From Roseburia sp. (GTDB taxonomy: Bacteria; Bacillota; Clostridia; Lachnospirales; Lachnospiraceae): DNA of 47,941 bases. Below, piece by piece: positions 1 through 9,766 of the stretch. Within the stretch, counting starts at the first letter, position 1. Each line of letters starts with the position of its first letter. The stretch is from assembly GCA_023667765.1 (NCBI GenBank), contig JAMOZS010000016.1:1-47941 (forward strand). Direction: 5' to 3'. The notes under the pieces were generated by a model that was given only the letters and a program-made list of their open reading frames with translations, had not been told where the DNA came from and did not search any database. A program made the translations under genes and the position numbers.

Positions 1-1
1 T

Positions 2-346
2 TTCTGTAAAGTTTTTGATGAACAGAGAAAATTGTATGGAATGACAGAACAGGCGGTTAAGGAAACAATCCGTATCTGTAAGGACAGGAATATTTTAAAA
101 GAATATCTGATGAGCCGAGAAGTGGAGGTTGTAACAATTATGATGAGTTTATTTGATGATGAGCAGATAATGAAAACATATTGGAAGGATATGGAAAATA
201 CCCTTGCTCATAAGAAAGATAGAGAAACAGCCGAACGGTTGATAAAAAAAGGGAAAATGTCGCTTGAAGATATTGCAGATTGTGTTCCAACATTGTCACT
301 TGATGACTTAAGAAAAATTGAAAACGAGATTATGCAGCTAGCATAA
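2..346 (+). CDS. Rpn-family (PD-(D/E)XK) transposase-like protein, 3' part only
   Basis: The reading frame is open from base 2 and runs off the left edge, so only the last 114 residues are present. The visible part (YGMTEQAVKETIRICKDR, then VVTIMMSLFDDEQIMKTYWK, then a helical tail ending in DLRKIENEIMQLA) looks like the C-terminal half of Rpn recombination-promoting nuclease / putative transposase proteins, which occur in many copies in Lachnospiraceae. The PD-(D/E)XK nuclease core would lie upstream of the window and cannot be judged. The TTG at 32 is an internal codon, not a start. A hairpin terminator follows. The family call is from pattern memory, moderately sure. Confidence 0.6.
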   Translation, partial: FCKVFDEQRKLYGMTEQAVKETIRICKDRNILKEYLMSREVEVVTIMMSLFDDEQIMKTYWKDMENTLAHKKDRETAERLIKKGKMSLEDIADCVPTLSLDDLRKIENEIMQLA

Positions 347-408
347 TCAACAATTCTTGACAATCAAACTACTAATGTTTGATTATATCATTCAAAATAA
401 CAGCGTTA

Positions 409-446
409 GGGTGCATAGAAAGCGCAGAATCTATGCGCCTTTTTGT
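409..446 (+). terminator. Rho-independent terminator after the Rpn-like gene
   Basis: GGTGCATAGA (410-419) pairs with TCTATGCGCC (430-439) over 10 bp with one G-T wobble, followed directly by TTTTTGT. It lies 63 bases after the stop of the upstream gene. Confidence 0.8.
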
Positions 447-592
447 ATGTAAAGGAGCAGAGAATGAAGAAAGCAGACACCACCACATTTTACCTTTCTT
501 AATCACACCATCTATCCGTCCTTCAATACAAAGTAACATTTGTTTTTGCATCGCAACAATTACAGGGAAATCTCAATTGCCTGTAATGCCAG

Positions 593-627
593 TTTGACTT
601 CACGGCGCCGTATGGCTGAATCGTTAC
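593..627 (+). repeat. 35-nt dispersed repeat, left copy
   Basis: The sequence contains GCCGTATGGCTGAATCGTTAC. The reverse complement of 10832-10866 matches it at 28 of 35 positions by eye, and every mismatch is a transition. Shorter relatives of the GGCTGAAC-TGTTAC end occur at 27683-27698 and 30373-30404. Apart from this repeat, the terminator and the promoter, I see nothing coding in 347-792. Confidence 0.6.
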
Positions 628-683
628 TCTGCAACAACTAAGAAAAAACTTACTACATCATAAAATAATGCGTACTTTTATTT

Positions 684-716
684 TTGACGGCTATAGTTTA
701 TACTGAGTATAGACTA
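684..716 (+). promoter_or_regulatory. Promoter with dyad operator before the macrodomain gene
   Basis: TTGACG (684-689) and TATAGA (708-713) are 18 bases apart. The -10 box lies inside an inverted repeat: TAGTTTATAC (694-703), TGA, GTATAGACTA (707-716), with one mismatch between arms. A dyad over the -10 box suggests a repressor site. No regulator gene is next to it in the window. Confidence 0.5.
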
Positions 717-792
717 CAAAAATCAGAAAAGCAAGCAGACAAACGGAAATCGGAAATGTTCTGTGAAAGCAGCAAAGGACGGGGAATTGCAA

Positions 793-1602
793 ATGGAACA
801 GAAGGAAAGAAGAAATTATCTCCTATCAGGCTTGTTAAACGAGCAGCCGCAATATCAATCTATAGAAATACCAAGGGACGTACAGGCGCAGAAAAAGCTA
901 TTGCGCGCATTGTTTAATGTGCGTATGCCAAAGATGGTTTCTGACGAATTCTTAAAAGTGCAGGACGATTATCTGAGAGAGGAACTCTCAAAAAAAGGAA
1001 TTGTAGAAATTTCGGATTTACAGCCGCTGCAAAAGGGCATTTACCTGTGGCAGGGAGATATTACAAGGCTTAAGGCTGATGCAATTGTTAATGCGGCCAA
1101 TAGTGGAATGACAGGATGCTATCAACCCAACCATGCTTGTATTGACAACTGTATCCATACATTTGCAGGCATACAGCTACGACTGGAGTGTGCAAGAATC
1201 ATGGAGGAGCAAGGTTTCCCCGAGCCGACCGGACAGGCAAAAATCACGCCAGGCTACAATCTGCCATGTAAATATGTGCTTCACACAGTGGGACCCATTG
1301 TAAGCTCAACGGCCTTCGGTTCGAAAAGCCCTACTCCCGAACATTGTAAGCTGCTTGCTTCCTGCTATCGTTCCTGCATGGAGCTTGCAGAGAAAAACCA
1401 TTGTAGCAGTATCGCATTCTGTTGTATCGGAACCGGCGTATTCTGCTTTCCAAAGAAGAAGGCCGCCGAAATTGCCGTAAGAACTGTGAAAGAGTACAGG
1501 GAAAAGACTGGAAGTGAAATGGAGGTCATATTTAATGTCTTTACGGATGAGGACCATGAAATCTACCATTCCCTTCTCGAAGGAAATCTTCCCCCTGCAT
1601 GA
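793..1602 (+). CDS. Zinc-type macrodomain protein-ADP-ribose hydrolase
   Basis: This 269-residue protein has an N-terminal helical cap (1-80) and a macrodomain (about 81-260). The ADP-ribose pocket shows as GDI (88-90) and NAANS (100-104). The insert GCYQPNHACID supplies Cys109, His114 and Cys116, the C-H-C zinc ligands of the zinc macrodomain subfamily known from Staphylococcus and Streptococcus, which removes ADP-ribose from proteins. In those species the gene sits with a class M sirtuin, a GcvH-like protein and a lipoate ligase; none of these is here, so the partner modifier is missing or elsewhere. The start at ATG 793 is chosen because GGGGA precedes it; a GTG at 763 in frame is an alternative. 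It is convergent with the Wadjet cassette. Family call firm, substrate unknown. Confidence 0.85.
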   Translation: MEQKERRNYLLSGLLNEQPQYQSIEIPRDVQAQKKLLRALFNVRMPKMVSDEFLKVQDDYLREELSKKGIVEISDLQPLQKGIYLWQGDITRLKADAIVNAANSGMTGCYQPNHACIDNCIHTFAGIQLRLECARIMEEQGFPEPTGQAKITPGYNLPCKYVLHTVGPIVSSTAFGSKSPTPEHCKLLASCYRSCMELAEKNHCSSIAFCCIGTGVFCFPKKKAAEIAVRTVKEYREKTGSEMEVIFNVFTDEDHEIYHSLLEGNLPPA

Positions 1603-1735
1603 ACGGACTGCCTCAGAGAACAGGGAGCCGTTAAGAGAAGAACCGGATACCGCAGATACTATGCTTATATCGGTGAAGCATACCATTTTTTATATCATAG
1701 GAAAACCATATACTTTAACCCTTCACAGTAACACA

Positions 1736-3049
1736 TTATTTCCTATAATATAAAATATCCTGCGCCAATAGCTCCAGTATGTTCTCCTGATAAGCCGACC
1801 TCCCAGTCTGTCTGACACACTCTGCCGTCTCACACAGCAGAGGATGCTCCACACCTCGCAGCTTCTTCATCCTCCATTCCTCTATCTCCTCTTCTGACAA
1901 CGCATCCTGATAATCCTTTACATCCATTCTCCAGATATGGATGTTCCGGGGATACTTTCTCCAAAGTCGGTCTGCGATACCAATCCCCTCCGGATCCATA
2001 TCCCCACTATAATAAATCTTTGTTCCGTTTTCACAAAGCAGGTGAATCAGCCGTTGCGCCGCATAGCTAAGCTGACCGGAGGTACACAGCAAAGTAACCG
2101 GCATTTCCCGACAACATTTCACCAAATAAGAAAACACCATCTCATTCTCCACCACATAAGCGCACTCCCTTTCCGCCCATATGGCTTCCGCACCGGTCAG
2201 ATTGGCAAGGGACAATATTCCGGGTTCCTGCGCCGCACAAAAGGCTTCCAGAATCCCGCTTTCCACCCCCTCCTTACGCATATGAATACGGTAAAACGCT
2301 ACCGTACTTGCAATCTCATCCGTGATAATCCCCGCATCCCGATATGCCTCATGCACTCCTGCAGCATCCCTTGGAAATTCTCTGCCGTCGGCAAAGCAAA
2401 GAACATGTAGCAAAAGCACGGCAGCATTTTGTCCTCTGTCAAAATAATGCGGATTTCCAGACACCTTTGCCGCCAAAACTGCTAACGGAATCCCCGCCTC
2501 TCCTGCGCCGGCTGTCGAAAGATACCCTTGACACACATTGCGCACCATAGTTTCTGCCAGTCTCTCGCTGTTCTTCCAAAGTCCCATCACCGTGCCATAA
2601 CCATATTGCTTATCTGCTTCCATACCCTGAATCCAGGCAAGAGCCGCAACAGCTTCTTTTGTTTCTCCTTTTTCCTCCAACCATGCAGCTATACGGCTCC
2701 AGAATTCCTCTTTCTTCCGTTCTTCCAAAGCCTTCTTTTCCTGATTGGTAACAAGCTCTTCCTCAAAATAATATTCCAGCAGCCTCTCTAATGGCACGCC
2801 CCCAAACCTGGTCTCCTTTAAAGCCTTCTCAAAATCAAAAAACGGAAAAACGATATCCTCATCCCAGTATTTTCTGCTCAGGAAATGTCCTATAGCGTGT
2901 TTCTCTTTCTCAGTGGCAGCTCGGATTTTTATGTTCCCCGCCGCTTTCCCATAGCTTTTCCACTTTTTGCGCATTTCCTGGAAGCATCGGTCAAATCCCT
3001 GCTCTTTCTTAAAGTAGGCTACGCACTCCCTCAACTCGCTACTGCTCAT
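1736..3049 (-). CDS. jetD: Wadjet type II JetD (TIGR02679/DUF2399), Toprim nuclease subunit
   Basis: This is the fourth gene of the cassette. The C-terminal half carries a Toprim fold: a glutamate in VVENEMVFSYL (about residues 300-303) and the DxD motif in YYSGDMDPEG (D350, D352), followed by GIGIADRLW, as in topoisomerase VI A-type domains. In Wadjet systems JetD is the nuclease that cuts circular plasmid DNA after the SMC complex has extruded it. I choose ATG 3049 because AAAGGA lies 6 bases upstream and the start MSSSELRE fits; ATG 3064 is also in frame. The gene overlaps the end of jetC by 11 bases, implying translational coupling. All catalytic residues I can identify are present, so it looks functional. 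Confidence 0.85.
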   Translation of the reverse strand: MSSSELRECVAYFKKEQGFDRCFQEMRKKWKSYGKAAGNIKIRAATEKEKHAIGHFLSRKYWDEDIVFPFFDFEKALKETRFGGVPLERLLEYYFEEELVTNQEKKALEERKKEEFWSRIAAWLEEKGETKEAVAALAWIQGMEADKQYGYGTVMGLWKNSERLAETMVRNVCQGYLSTAGAGEAGIPLAVLAAKVSGNPHYFDRGQNAAVLLLHVLCFADGREFPRDAAGVHEAYRDAGIITDEIASTVAFYRIHMRKEGVESGILEAFCAAQEPGILSLANLTGAEAIWAERECAYVVENEMVFSYLVKCCREMPVTLLCTSGQLSYAAQRLIHLLCENGTKIYYSGDMDPEGIGIADRLWRKYPRNIHIWRMDVKDYQDALSEEEIEEWRMKKLRGVEHPLLCETAECVRQTGRSAYQENILELLAQDILYYRK

Positions 3050-6000
3050 CCAATATCCTTTCATGCCCGTTCCAAGTATAGTGAATCACCGTGATTACCT
3101 GTGAATTCAGCGGGCGCAACAGTTCCGAAATACGCAGCGCCGGAACCGTATCAAAGCAGCCCCATAGTGCCTGCGAATTCATAATATAATCAAAATCCAT
3201 ATCTTCCACCAGCTTGAACATGCTGCTGATATTTTTGTCATCCACTCCCGCAAAGGCCTCGTCCAGCGCTATCATCCGAGGATGGTCTCGATTCTCCGCT
3301 TTCTGGTACTGGGCATTTACCGCAGCGAACAGCGGTACATACATAGCCATAGCTTTCTCACCGCCGCTGAAACGATTAAAGGCGGAATTCGTAAGGTTCT
3401 TCTTTCCCTCAAGATTCCTGTAATAAGACATCTGGAACTCAAACCACTTCCTGTAGTCCAATGCGTCCCGAACCAAATCCATATAATTAATACTTTCCCC
3501 TGCTTCTTCTGCGATTTGCTTCTGGGTCTGAATCTTGCTGCGAAAATGCGCCGCCACCTTTTCGATATCGTCACTGTTCAGAAGTGAATAGTCTCGCAGC
3601 AATATTTTCTCCAACTCCTTTATATCCAGTTCCTGTTCGTTTTCTGCCGTCCTGGGTTTCCAGTCCAGAGAAAAATACAGTCCCATGGATGTCTCCAGCT
3701 TCATCAGGGCCGACATATCTTGTACCCACTTTCTGCTCTCGGCAATACGGTCAGTCAGCTGCTGGCTGATGGTCTTTGATAAAATATCCTCAAAAAGTTC
3801 TCTGTCTTTTTGCTGAATCAACAGCGCCGTCTCATCAATAGTAGTATTCAGCATCTGATAAAACTCTTCCAAATACAGCTTTTTCCCGTTCCATACGGAA
3901 ATAATGCGCAGCCGCTTCCGAAGGGCCCCCGATTCTGCCTCCGCTTCCTCAAAGCACTCTTCAATCGCCGTTCCGTAACTTACAAGGCTGCCGTTATGCG
4001 CTGCGTACACCTGATACAAACCTGTTGTCATGGTGCCCACATCCCTGCCCTCATCGCCCTCCCGCATACGCAGCAAAGCTTCTTTCGCACAGGCTTCCGG
4101 ATTTCCCGCATCCTTCTCAAGAACAAGCCTCAGTTCCAACTCCTCCTCAAAATATCTTTGGCAGAGATTCTCTCTGGCAGTCTTTTGTACATAATCTTCT
4201 CTCAGTTTCCCCTCTTCCTCTAAAATGTGCTTTAACTGGTCTTCTATCACAGCCAGCCTTTTCCCAATGGAGGAAATCTGTTCCCTAATCTCTTCCCTCT
4301 CTTTTTTTAACAGCTCCCTGCGCTGCGCCTTTTCTTTCACCTCCGGCCGATTCAAATATTCCTCATACTGTCTGATTTTCAGCTCCAACTCCGCAATTTT
4401 CCCAAGGGCATCCTTTTTGTCAAGAGCCGCATCATCCATATTGCTTTCTTCCCTCTCTATCAGCTCCTCCTGTGTCCGGATATCGGTTTCCGCCTTTTCA
4501 AGCCGGATGAGCAGTTTGTAAAGTCTTTGCAGATTTTGTTGGTATGCGTCAGCCGCATCCAACACCTCCTCATATTCCTCCGTCGTCCTTCCATAGGGAA
4601 AGATTTTGCAGGCGGCAAGCATTTCCTGATAGCTTTCCTTTTCCTTCTGCCGATATAGGTCAAGCTTCGTTTCTATCACGCGGTAGTTTCTTTCCTCCTG
4701 CTCACAGGCAAGACGGAGCTTCCCCTCCGTTTCCAAAGCGGTATCAATCCTTTCCGTAGCAAAGGACCGGCTGTACTCTGTGTCCAGCGTTGTAATCCGA
4801 TACGCCAAATGCTCCTTTTCCCCGTCAAGAACCTGCAAATCAGCCTGTATCTGTTCCATCTCTTCGGACAGCTGCCGCAGTCTCCTCTCCTTTTTCTGCG
4901 CCCTGGCCAGCACTCCCACATACTCCGCTTCTTCCTTCCAATCCGCTCTGCCGGAAAGGATTCCCTGCTCAAAATATCTTTCCTTTTCCATTCGGACACA
5001 GGCGTCACTCTCCTGACCCTTTTCGGAAATATGGCTCAGAATATTTTCAACAGCCTCCCGAATCCCTTTTTCCAGCGTCTCGTTTACTTTCAGTCCATAG
5101 AATCCACAATTTCCCCTTTCCTGAGGTTTTATGACACAGCCCACAAATTCCGGGAAATCTTCCCTGATTCGCCTGAAATCCTCTTTTGCAACCACCAGTG
5201 CATCCAGCAGTCCCATATCCGCCAGTTGAGATTCGATTCCGGCGCATTCCTCCGGTTCCAGTCCTTCTGCAAACTCTACCGTCCTGAAAAAAGGAACCGC
5301 TTTCACTCCCATCTCCTCCAATCTCTTTCGAGATGCAGCTACCGCCTCCCTCCGCTCCGGTTCTAAATCTTCCTGCATCTGCACCTCGGTACGCTGGGCC
5401 TCCAGTTGTGCCAGTACCCCCTTTTGCTCCTCCAGCTTTTTCTCACATTCCCACATATTAGAAGAAAGCTGTTCCTTGTATTGCTGATAAACATTCTGCA
5501 AAATCTGGTTGATTTTTCTGCCGTCTGCGGCGCTTTGATACTCCTGTAGCTGCTTCTCTGCCTGGAGCAGCAGCTCTTCCGACAATTTCCATTCCCCATT
5601 TTGGCTGTTTGTGGTATAAAAATCCTGGATACAGCCCTCCCTGGAAAGCTCTGTTTCACGCTCCGCCCGGGCTAATGCCGACCTCTTTTCCTCCCAGTCC
5701 CGCTTACGTCCCTCTGCCTCTTCCGAAATCTCATCCAGTTGTTTTTGGTCCCTTCCATGCCTTTCTATACAATCCTTTCCCGCCGCCACTGACTTCCGAT
5801 ATTTCTGCAGTTCCTCCATCAGATTATCTGCTCTCTGTACGTCTCGGGTTCCGGTCAATTCCAACACTCCGAAATGACCCTCCCAACGCAAAATCTCCTG
5901 ACCGCTCTTTAATTCCTCCGTCTCCTCTGCCAGGTCAGACCGGCAGACTTCTCTCTCCCCCTGCAGGATATGTATTTTCCTGTCACATCCCCGAATGCTT

Positions 6001-7088
6001 TCCCTGCTTTTCTGTATTCGCTCTTCTATTCTTTCTTTTCTTTCCTGCTCCTCTTTTTTGTCCAGATGCGCCTTGTCCAGTTTCGCATCCATCTCCTCCA
6101 TATCCGTATCCAATAAGCTTTCCAACTCCGCGGCTGCCAGTCTGTCACGATTTCTTAACGCCGCCTCCGCCTCCTGCTTCTCTCCTTGTTCCTGAGTGAG
6201 ACTCTCTTTATCCAGCATACTTTTGTCCATCTGTGCCTGAGCCTGAAGAGCCTCCTTTTTTGCCGCCAGATATGCCTGCCCTTTCTTCCCCAGCATATAC
6301 CGATTGTACCTCATGTACTCTTTCCGTATGACTGTCACATCTGCCATGGCCCGCTTCAGTTGGTCTAAATTTCCCTGAATGCCATCCATCTTCTCCATGG
6401 CGTCCACCATAGGGCGCAAATCCTCGTCCGTCAGGGTCTGTAAGGAATCGTTAAGAATCTCATATACTTTCGAGGGTTTGAATTCCTTGGACAGCTTTGG
6501 CGCCCGCACTTTGACTAACAGCCTGATGAACTGCTCATATTGCTCCGCCCTGCTAAAGCCAAAGAGATACTTATTTACCAGCTCCTTATATTCTCTGGGC
6601 ACATCTGTAAAAGGCGCCTCCTCTCCCAGAACCTTTTTCAGTTCTCCTTTCTCCAGGGGGATTTTATTGCTTCCCACCTCCCTGTACAGCCAGATATCGC
6701 CTCCTATCCTTCTTCCGTCAAGGATAATAAATCCCCAGAAATCCATGGGTTTCCCTTTTCTGGCCCGCTGCCCGATGCCTATGGTGCGGTATTCTCCGGT
6801 ATTCTTTTTCCGAAATTCCAGATACAGATATCCTGTGGCTTCCTCTTTTCCCTCTTCCCCCAGAAAGTAATATTCCATTCTTCGGTCGCTGGAACCAAAG
6901 GGGTCCAACCGGCTTGGGGTACGGTCTCCGTCCAGAATAAAAGGGATAAAACTCTGTGTAGTAATGGATTTACCGGAACCATTCTGCCCTCTCAGCAGCA
7001 GCTTCCCTTCCTCAAAAGCAAACTCCTCTTCGTCATAAAGCCAGAAATTGACAAAGCCAATGCGATTCATCATCCATCGTTCATTCAT
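3039..7088 (-). CDS. jetC: Wadjet type II JetC (TIGR02680), SMC-like ATPase
   Basis: The protein has 1349 residues, the usual length for TIGR02680. Walker A is RGQNGSGKS (residues 33-41). Long Glu/Lys/Gln/Arg-rich coiled coil fills roughly 250-1000. Near the C-terminus come the ABC signature FSGGEKAMAMY and Walker B MIALDEAFAGVDD. This is the head-coil-hinge-coil-head plan of an SMC/MukB-like motor. In the family it forms the loop-extruding core with JetA (kleisin) and JetB (KITE). Its ATG overlaps the jetB stop by 4 bases (ATGA). No frameshift or premature stop is seen over 4 kb, which argues for selection. Confidence 0.9.
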   Translation of the reverse strand: MNERWMMNRIGFVNFWLYDEEEFAFEEGKLLLRGQNGSGKSITTQSFIPFILDGDRTPSRLDPFGSSDRRMEYYFLGEEGKEEATGYLYLEFRKKNTGEYRTIGIGQRARKGKPMDFWGFIILDGRRIGGDIWLYREVGSNKIPLEKGELKKVLGEEAPFTDVPREYKELVNKYLFGFSRAEQYEQFIRLLVKVRAPKLSKEFKPSKVYEILNDSLQTLTDEDLRPMVDAMEKMDGIQGNLDQLKRAMADVTVIRKEYMRYNRYMLGKKGQAYLAAKKEALQAQAQMDKSMLDKESLTQEQGEKQEAEAALRNRDRLAAAELESLLDTDMEEMDAKLDKAHLDKKEEQERKERIEERIQKSRESIRGCDRKIHILQGEREVCRSDLAEETEELKSGQEILRWEGHFGVLELTGTRDVQRADNLMEELQKYRKSVAAGKDCIERHGRDQKQLDEISEEAEGRKRDWEEKRSALARAERETELSREGCIQDFYTTNSQNGEWKLSEELLLQAEKQLQEYQSAADGRKINQILQNVYQQYKEQLSSNMWECEKKLEEQKGVLAQLEAQRTEVQMQEDLEPERREAVAASRKRLEEMGVKAVPFFRTVEFAEGLEPEECAGIESQLADMGLLDALVVAKEDFRRIREDFPEFVGCVIKPQERGNCGFYGLKVNETLEKGIREAVENILSHISEKGQESDACVRMEKERYFEQGILSGRADWKEEAEYVGVLARAQKKERRLRQLSEEMEQIQADLQVLDGEKEHLAYRITTLDTEYSRSFATERIDTALETEGKLRLACEQEERNYRVIETKLDLYRQKEKESYQEMLAACKIFPYGRTTEEYEEVLDAADAYQQNLQRLYKLLIRLEKAETDIRTQEELIEREESNMDDAALDKKDALGKIAELELKIRQYEEYLNRPEVKEKAQRRELLKKEREEIREQISSIGKRLAVIEDQLKHILEEEGKLREDYVQKTARENLCQRYFEEELELRLVLEKDAGNPEACAKEALLRMREGDEGRDVGTMTTGLYQVYAAHNGSLVSYGTAIEECFEEAEAESGALRKRLRIISVWNGKKLYLEEFYQMLNTTIDETALLIQQKDRELFEDILSKTISQQLTDRIAESRKWVQDMSALMKLETSMGLYFSLDWKPRTAENEQELDIKELEKILLRDYSLLNSDDIEKVAAHFRSKIQTQKQIAEEAGESINYMDLVRDALDYRKWFEFQMSYYRNLEGKKNLTNSAFNRFSGGEKAMAMYVPLFAAVNAQYQKAENRDHPRMIALDEAFAGVDDKNISSMFKLVEDMDFDYIMNSQALWGCFDTVPALRISELLRPLNSQVITVIHYTWNGHERILDEQ

Positions 7089-8230
7089 TGTATCTGTTTC
7101 TCCTCATAATCCCCAGGATAATAGCCGGACAGTTTTCCTACAATGGGAAACAGGCTTATCCGCCCTTCCTCTCTCCGAAACATCATCCATGCCTCCATAT
7201 ACTCCTTAATCTCCTCCACCGCCTTCCCAGGTTCCTTTTCACGAAAGATGGCGCCCCACGCATCCTTCCAGCGGCGGTGACAGTTCCGAATCAGTTCATC
7301 CAGCGCTTCCTCCGACACATAAACACATTCGTCCATCTGTCTGACCCAGACTCCGGATTCTATCCGACTCCTTATCTCGGCGCACACTAACAGCACTGCT
7401 TCCGGCAGTATGGCATCCCGGGGATGCACCTTTCCGTAACAGTCATCTTCCTCCAGCATCCAGAATGCGGCGTTTTTGTGCAGGTCGAGACGGCCTCCTA
7501 TATTCTCCTCCAGATTCTTTACTACCCATTGCCTCTGGTTTTTCAGGTATAAAGAATCTGCGTCTTCCATATTGCTCCAGTACATCATCGGACAAGTCAC
7601 CAACTGCCTGTAGACCCTGTTAATCCTCGTCCTACCTCTCTCAGAATCAATCTCCTGAAGAGCCGTTCTCTCAAAATCCTCCACACTGTGGAATCCGGAA
7701 ATATCCTGTGAAAAGCTGGTAGCAAAATATTTTGAATGTCCTGTATTCTCATAGAGCACCTCGTTACCGGACTCCTGTCCGAAACCTTCACTGTTGCCCT
7801 CATACACCTTGAGCATATTATTCTTTTCCATATACTGTAACACTCTCACCAAAGATTTCCGTTGGGAAAAAGATGTCCAGTCTATTTCTATGCTCTCTTT
7901 CAACCGGGTCTCCACATAACTAATCAGTTCCGATAACAGGAACTGTTCCTGCTCCTCCTTGTCCTCCAGAAAAATCAGAACTGCACAAAGAAAACAATAA
8001 TCCCTGATTTCCGTAAACTCCTGTATCCCCATAAAACTTTCTGCATGAACCGGTATCTTTTCCAATTTTAACAGACGTTCTGTATTAATCAGCTTCCACC
8101 CCAGCATCTCCCTGACAAACCGTTGAAACAGGGGAAGCTCGTGTTTTATTTTATAATATTCATCTTTTTGGGTATCCTTACAAATCCATATGTTTTCCAA
8201 CAGCGACCTGACCCTGTTCAACTTTTGCAT
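7085..8230 (-). CDS. jetB: Wadjet type II JetB (TIGR02678/DUF2398), KITE-like subunit
   Basis: The 381-residue protein lies between jetA and jetC in the order conserved for this cassette. DUF2398 proteins are predicted winged-helix KITE subunits that bridge kleisin and SMC heads. Recognisable parts are the N-terminal LNRVRSLLENIWI helix, a central YRQLVTCPMMYWSNMEDADS segment and a C-terminal region rich in acidic residues. ATG 8230 is preferred because AGGAAGG precedes it closely; ATG 8257 in frame lacks a ribosome site. It is separated from jetA by about 50 bases and overlaps jetC by 4. No enzyme motif is expected or seen. Confidence 0.8.
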   Translation of the reverse strand: MQKLNRVRSLLENIWICKDTQKDEYYKIKHELPLFQRFVREMLGWKLINTERLLKLEKIPVHAESFMGIQEFTEIRDYCFLCAVLIFLEDKEEQEQFLLSELISYVETRLKESIEIDWTSFSQRKSLVRVLQYMEKNNMLKVYEGNSEGFGQESGNEVLYENTGHSKYFATSFSQDISGFHSVEDFERTALQEIDSERGRTRINRVYRQLVTCPMMYWSNMEDADSLYLKNQRQWVVKNLEENIGGRLDLHKNAAFWMLEEDDCYGKVHPRDAILPEAVLLVCAEIRSRIESGVWVRQMDECVYVSEEALDELIRNCHRRWKDAWGAIFREKEPGKAVEEIKEYMEAWMMFRREEGRISLFPIVGKLSGYYPGDYEEKQIQ

Positions 8231-8284
8231 ACCGCCTTCCTGTATAACTGTATCCATTCAAAATAGGAAAATCCCGCTTCTTCC

Positions 8285-9766
8285 TTATTGGCGCTTCGCA
8301 CCAAATTCCAACACATATGCCGGCATGGTTAAGTCCCCGTCCTGACAGTGCAGTACACAGGTCCCTGATTTCCTGATTAGACGAAATTCCTGACCATATT
8401 CCGTCCTTCCGATTTTGTCAGAATTCATATTTGCCTGAGATATCCACTGTAGGAAAGTCATCCTCACTGTATCGGGAAGCACATCTTCAATACCCGCCAG
8501 TTCCAGCCTTCCGTCTCTGATATAGCGCATCACTAATTCTTTCTCGCTATCCAACTGTCTCAAGTGGGCCATTCTCTGTTGTAGCTTTTCCATGGTTTTA
8601 TCTGCAAATCCCGATTGTTTACGCCTTTCCCGATACGCCTTTGTATGGGGTTTCAATGCGTACGCAAAGGGAGCCTCTTCATAGACGCTGCTGTTTATAC
8701 TGTCCGTATCCCGAATTGCATTTTCCTTCAGATGCCGGATATTCTGTATGCCAAAAACATGGGCGGAAATCCTGTGCGCCTCGTCCAAAGTCCCCGCCTC
8801 CAAAAAGAGCTCCAGAAACTTGCGATAGTCATCCTTTCTGCTCATTCCCCAATTTTGCATCTGCAGAATTAATGCTGCATTCTGTATGATATTCCTAATA
8901 ATGTCATTGGTAATAATCAATATTTTATGACTTTCGCACTCATGTTCCGGGCTATCCAAAAACCAGCTTTTCAGGGAATTCCATTTCCCCCAGACATTTT
9001 CCCGAATACCTTTCTCCATGTTCGCCTGTAACTCTGACAATGCACGGGGAATCTCCAGTTCACTCTTTACCACCTTTTCCAGCAGCTGTCCTTCAATCTG
9101 CCCGCTCTTCTGTGTCAACAGTCTTGCAATATATTTGGAATGCTTCTGCATCTCCTTAATAAAGTCATTCAGATACTGAATGAACCGGTCCTTATGTAAA
9201 ATAAATTCCACGGATTTCATCAGCCTGTCCGATTTTCCCGAATAAAACTCCCTCAGATAATCCTGATAGTTTCGGTTCAACCGTTTGAAATCTTCCTGTA
9301 GATTACTCCACCACTCATTAATCTCCTTATAACTTTTTCCCTCAATCTCTTCTGTTTCATCCAGACTGTGCTCCAGCCGCACAAACAGATTCGTGGACAG
9401 ATTCCCTGATTCCACAAAGATATTCTCCAGCCGCACAGTCAGCCTTTCTATTTCCACCGCATATTCCGACATCACATACCTGTATTGCTTATTCTTATAA
9501 TCCGCTATGGTATATACCTTTCCCGGATCCTGAATTGGCGTCAGATTCTTCCAACGAACCAGAGCATCCAAATCCTGCTTCAACTGTTCCATGCTATAAT
9601 CCACAAATGCAGGATTCCTGTGCAGCAGCTCCAGCACATCCTCCTTATACAGTTGAAAGCGCATCTTCTCATATTCCTGATAAAAGATGCGCATAATCGT
9701 CCTATATTGCGGTGCATTTGGCACTGATAAGTATGAAGTCTCGTTGATTACCCCTAAATACTGCAT
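8285..9766 (-). CDS. jetA: Wadjet type II JetA (TIGR02677/DUF2397), kleisin-like subunit
   Basis: This is the first gene of the cassette, 493 residues from ATG 9766, close to the roughly 490-500 of TIGR02677. The N-terminal LSVPNAPQYRTIMRIFYQEY and a helix-rich middle fit the DUF2397 pattern. The C-terminus (DTVRMTFLQWISQANM then EFRLIRK) looks like a winged helix. In Wadjet, JetA links the two SMC heads. GGAGGA lies 10 bases before ATG 9766; a TTG at 9784 with AGGAAA before it is an alternative adding six residues. A TTGACG-N17-TATAAT promoter lies about 160 bases upstream, giving a long leader. Confidence 0.8.
   Translation of the reverse strand: MQYLGVINETSYLSVPNAPQYRTIMRIFYQEYEKMRFQLYKEDVLELLHRNPAFVDYSMEQLKQDLDALVRWKNLTPIQDPGKVYTIADYKNKQYRYVMSEYAVEIERLTVRLENIFVESGNLSTNLFVRLEHSLDETEEIEGKSYKEINEWWSNLQEDFKRLNRNYQDYLREFYSGKSDRLMKSVEFILHKDRFIQYLNDFIKEMQKHSKYIARLLTQKSGQIEGQLLEKVVKSELEIPRALSELQANMEKGIRENVWGKWNSLKSWFLDSPEHECESHKILIITNDIIRNIIQNAALILQMQNWGMSRKDDYRKFLELFLEAGTLDEAHRISAHVFGIQNIRHLKENAIRDTDSINSSVYEEAPFAYALKPHTKAYRERRKQSGFADKTMEKLQQRMAHLRQLDSEKELVMRYIRDGRLELAGIEDVLPDTVRMTFLQWISQANMNSDKIGRTEYGQEFRLIRKSGTCVLHCQDGDLTMPAYVLEFGAKRQ

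Noticed and set aside
379-597. 72-codon open frame after the Rpn-like gene
   Set aside because: It begins before the terminator stem, runs through it and ends by the repeat; no ribosome site and a composition unlike protein.
1003-1013. GTAGAAATTTC resembling a Cas12a repeat core
   Set aside because: It lies inside the macrodomain reading frame, lacks the stem and the rest of the repeat; chance match.
5609-6199. 196-codon frame opposite jetC, and other long frames opposite jetC, cheA, cheB and hprK
   Set aside because: Products are Pro/Ser/Leu-rich shadows of coiled-coil or conserved genes with no start signals or known domains.
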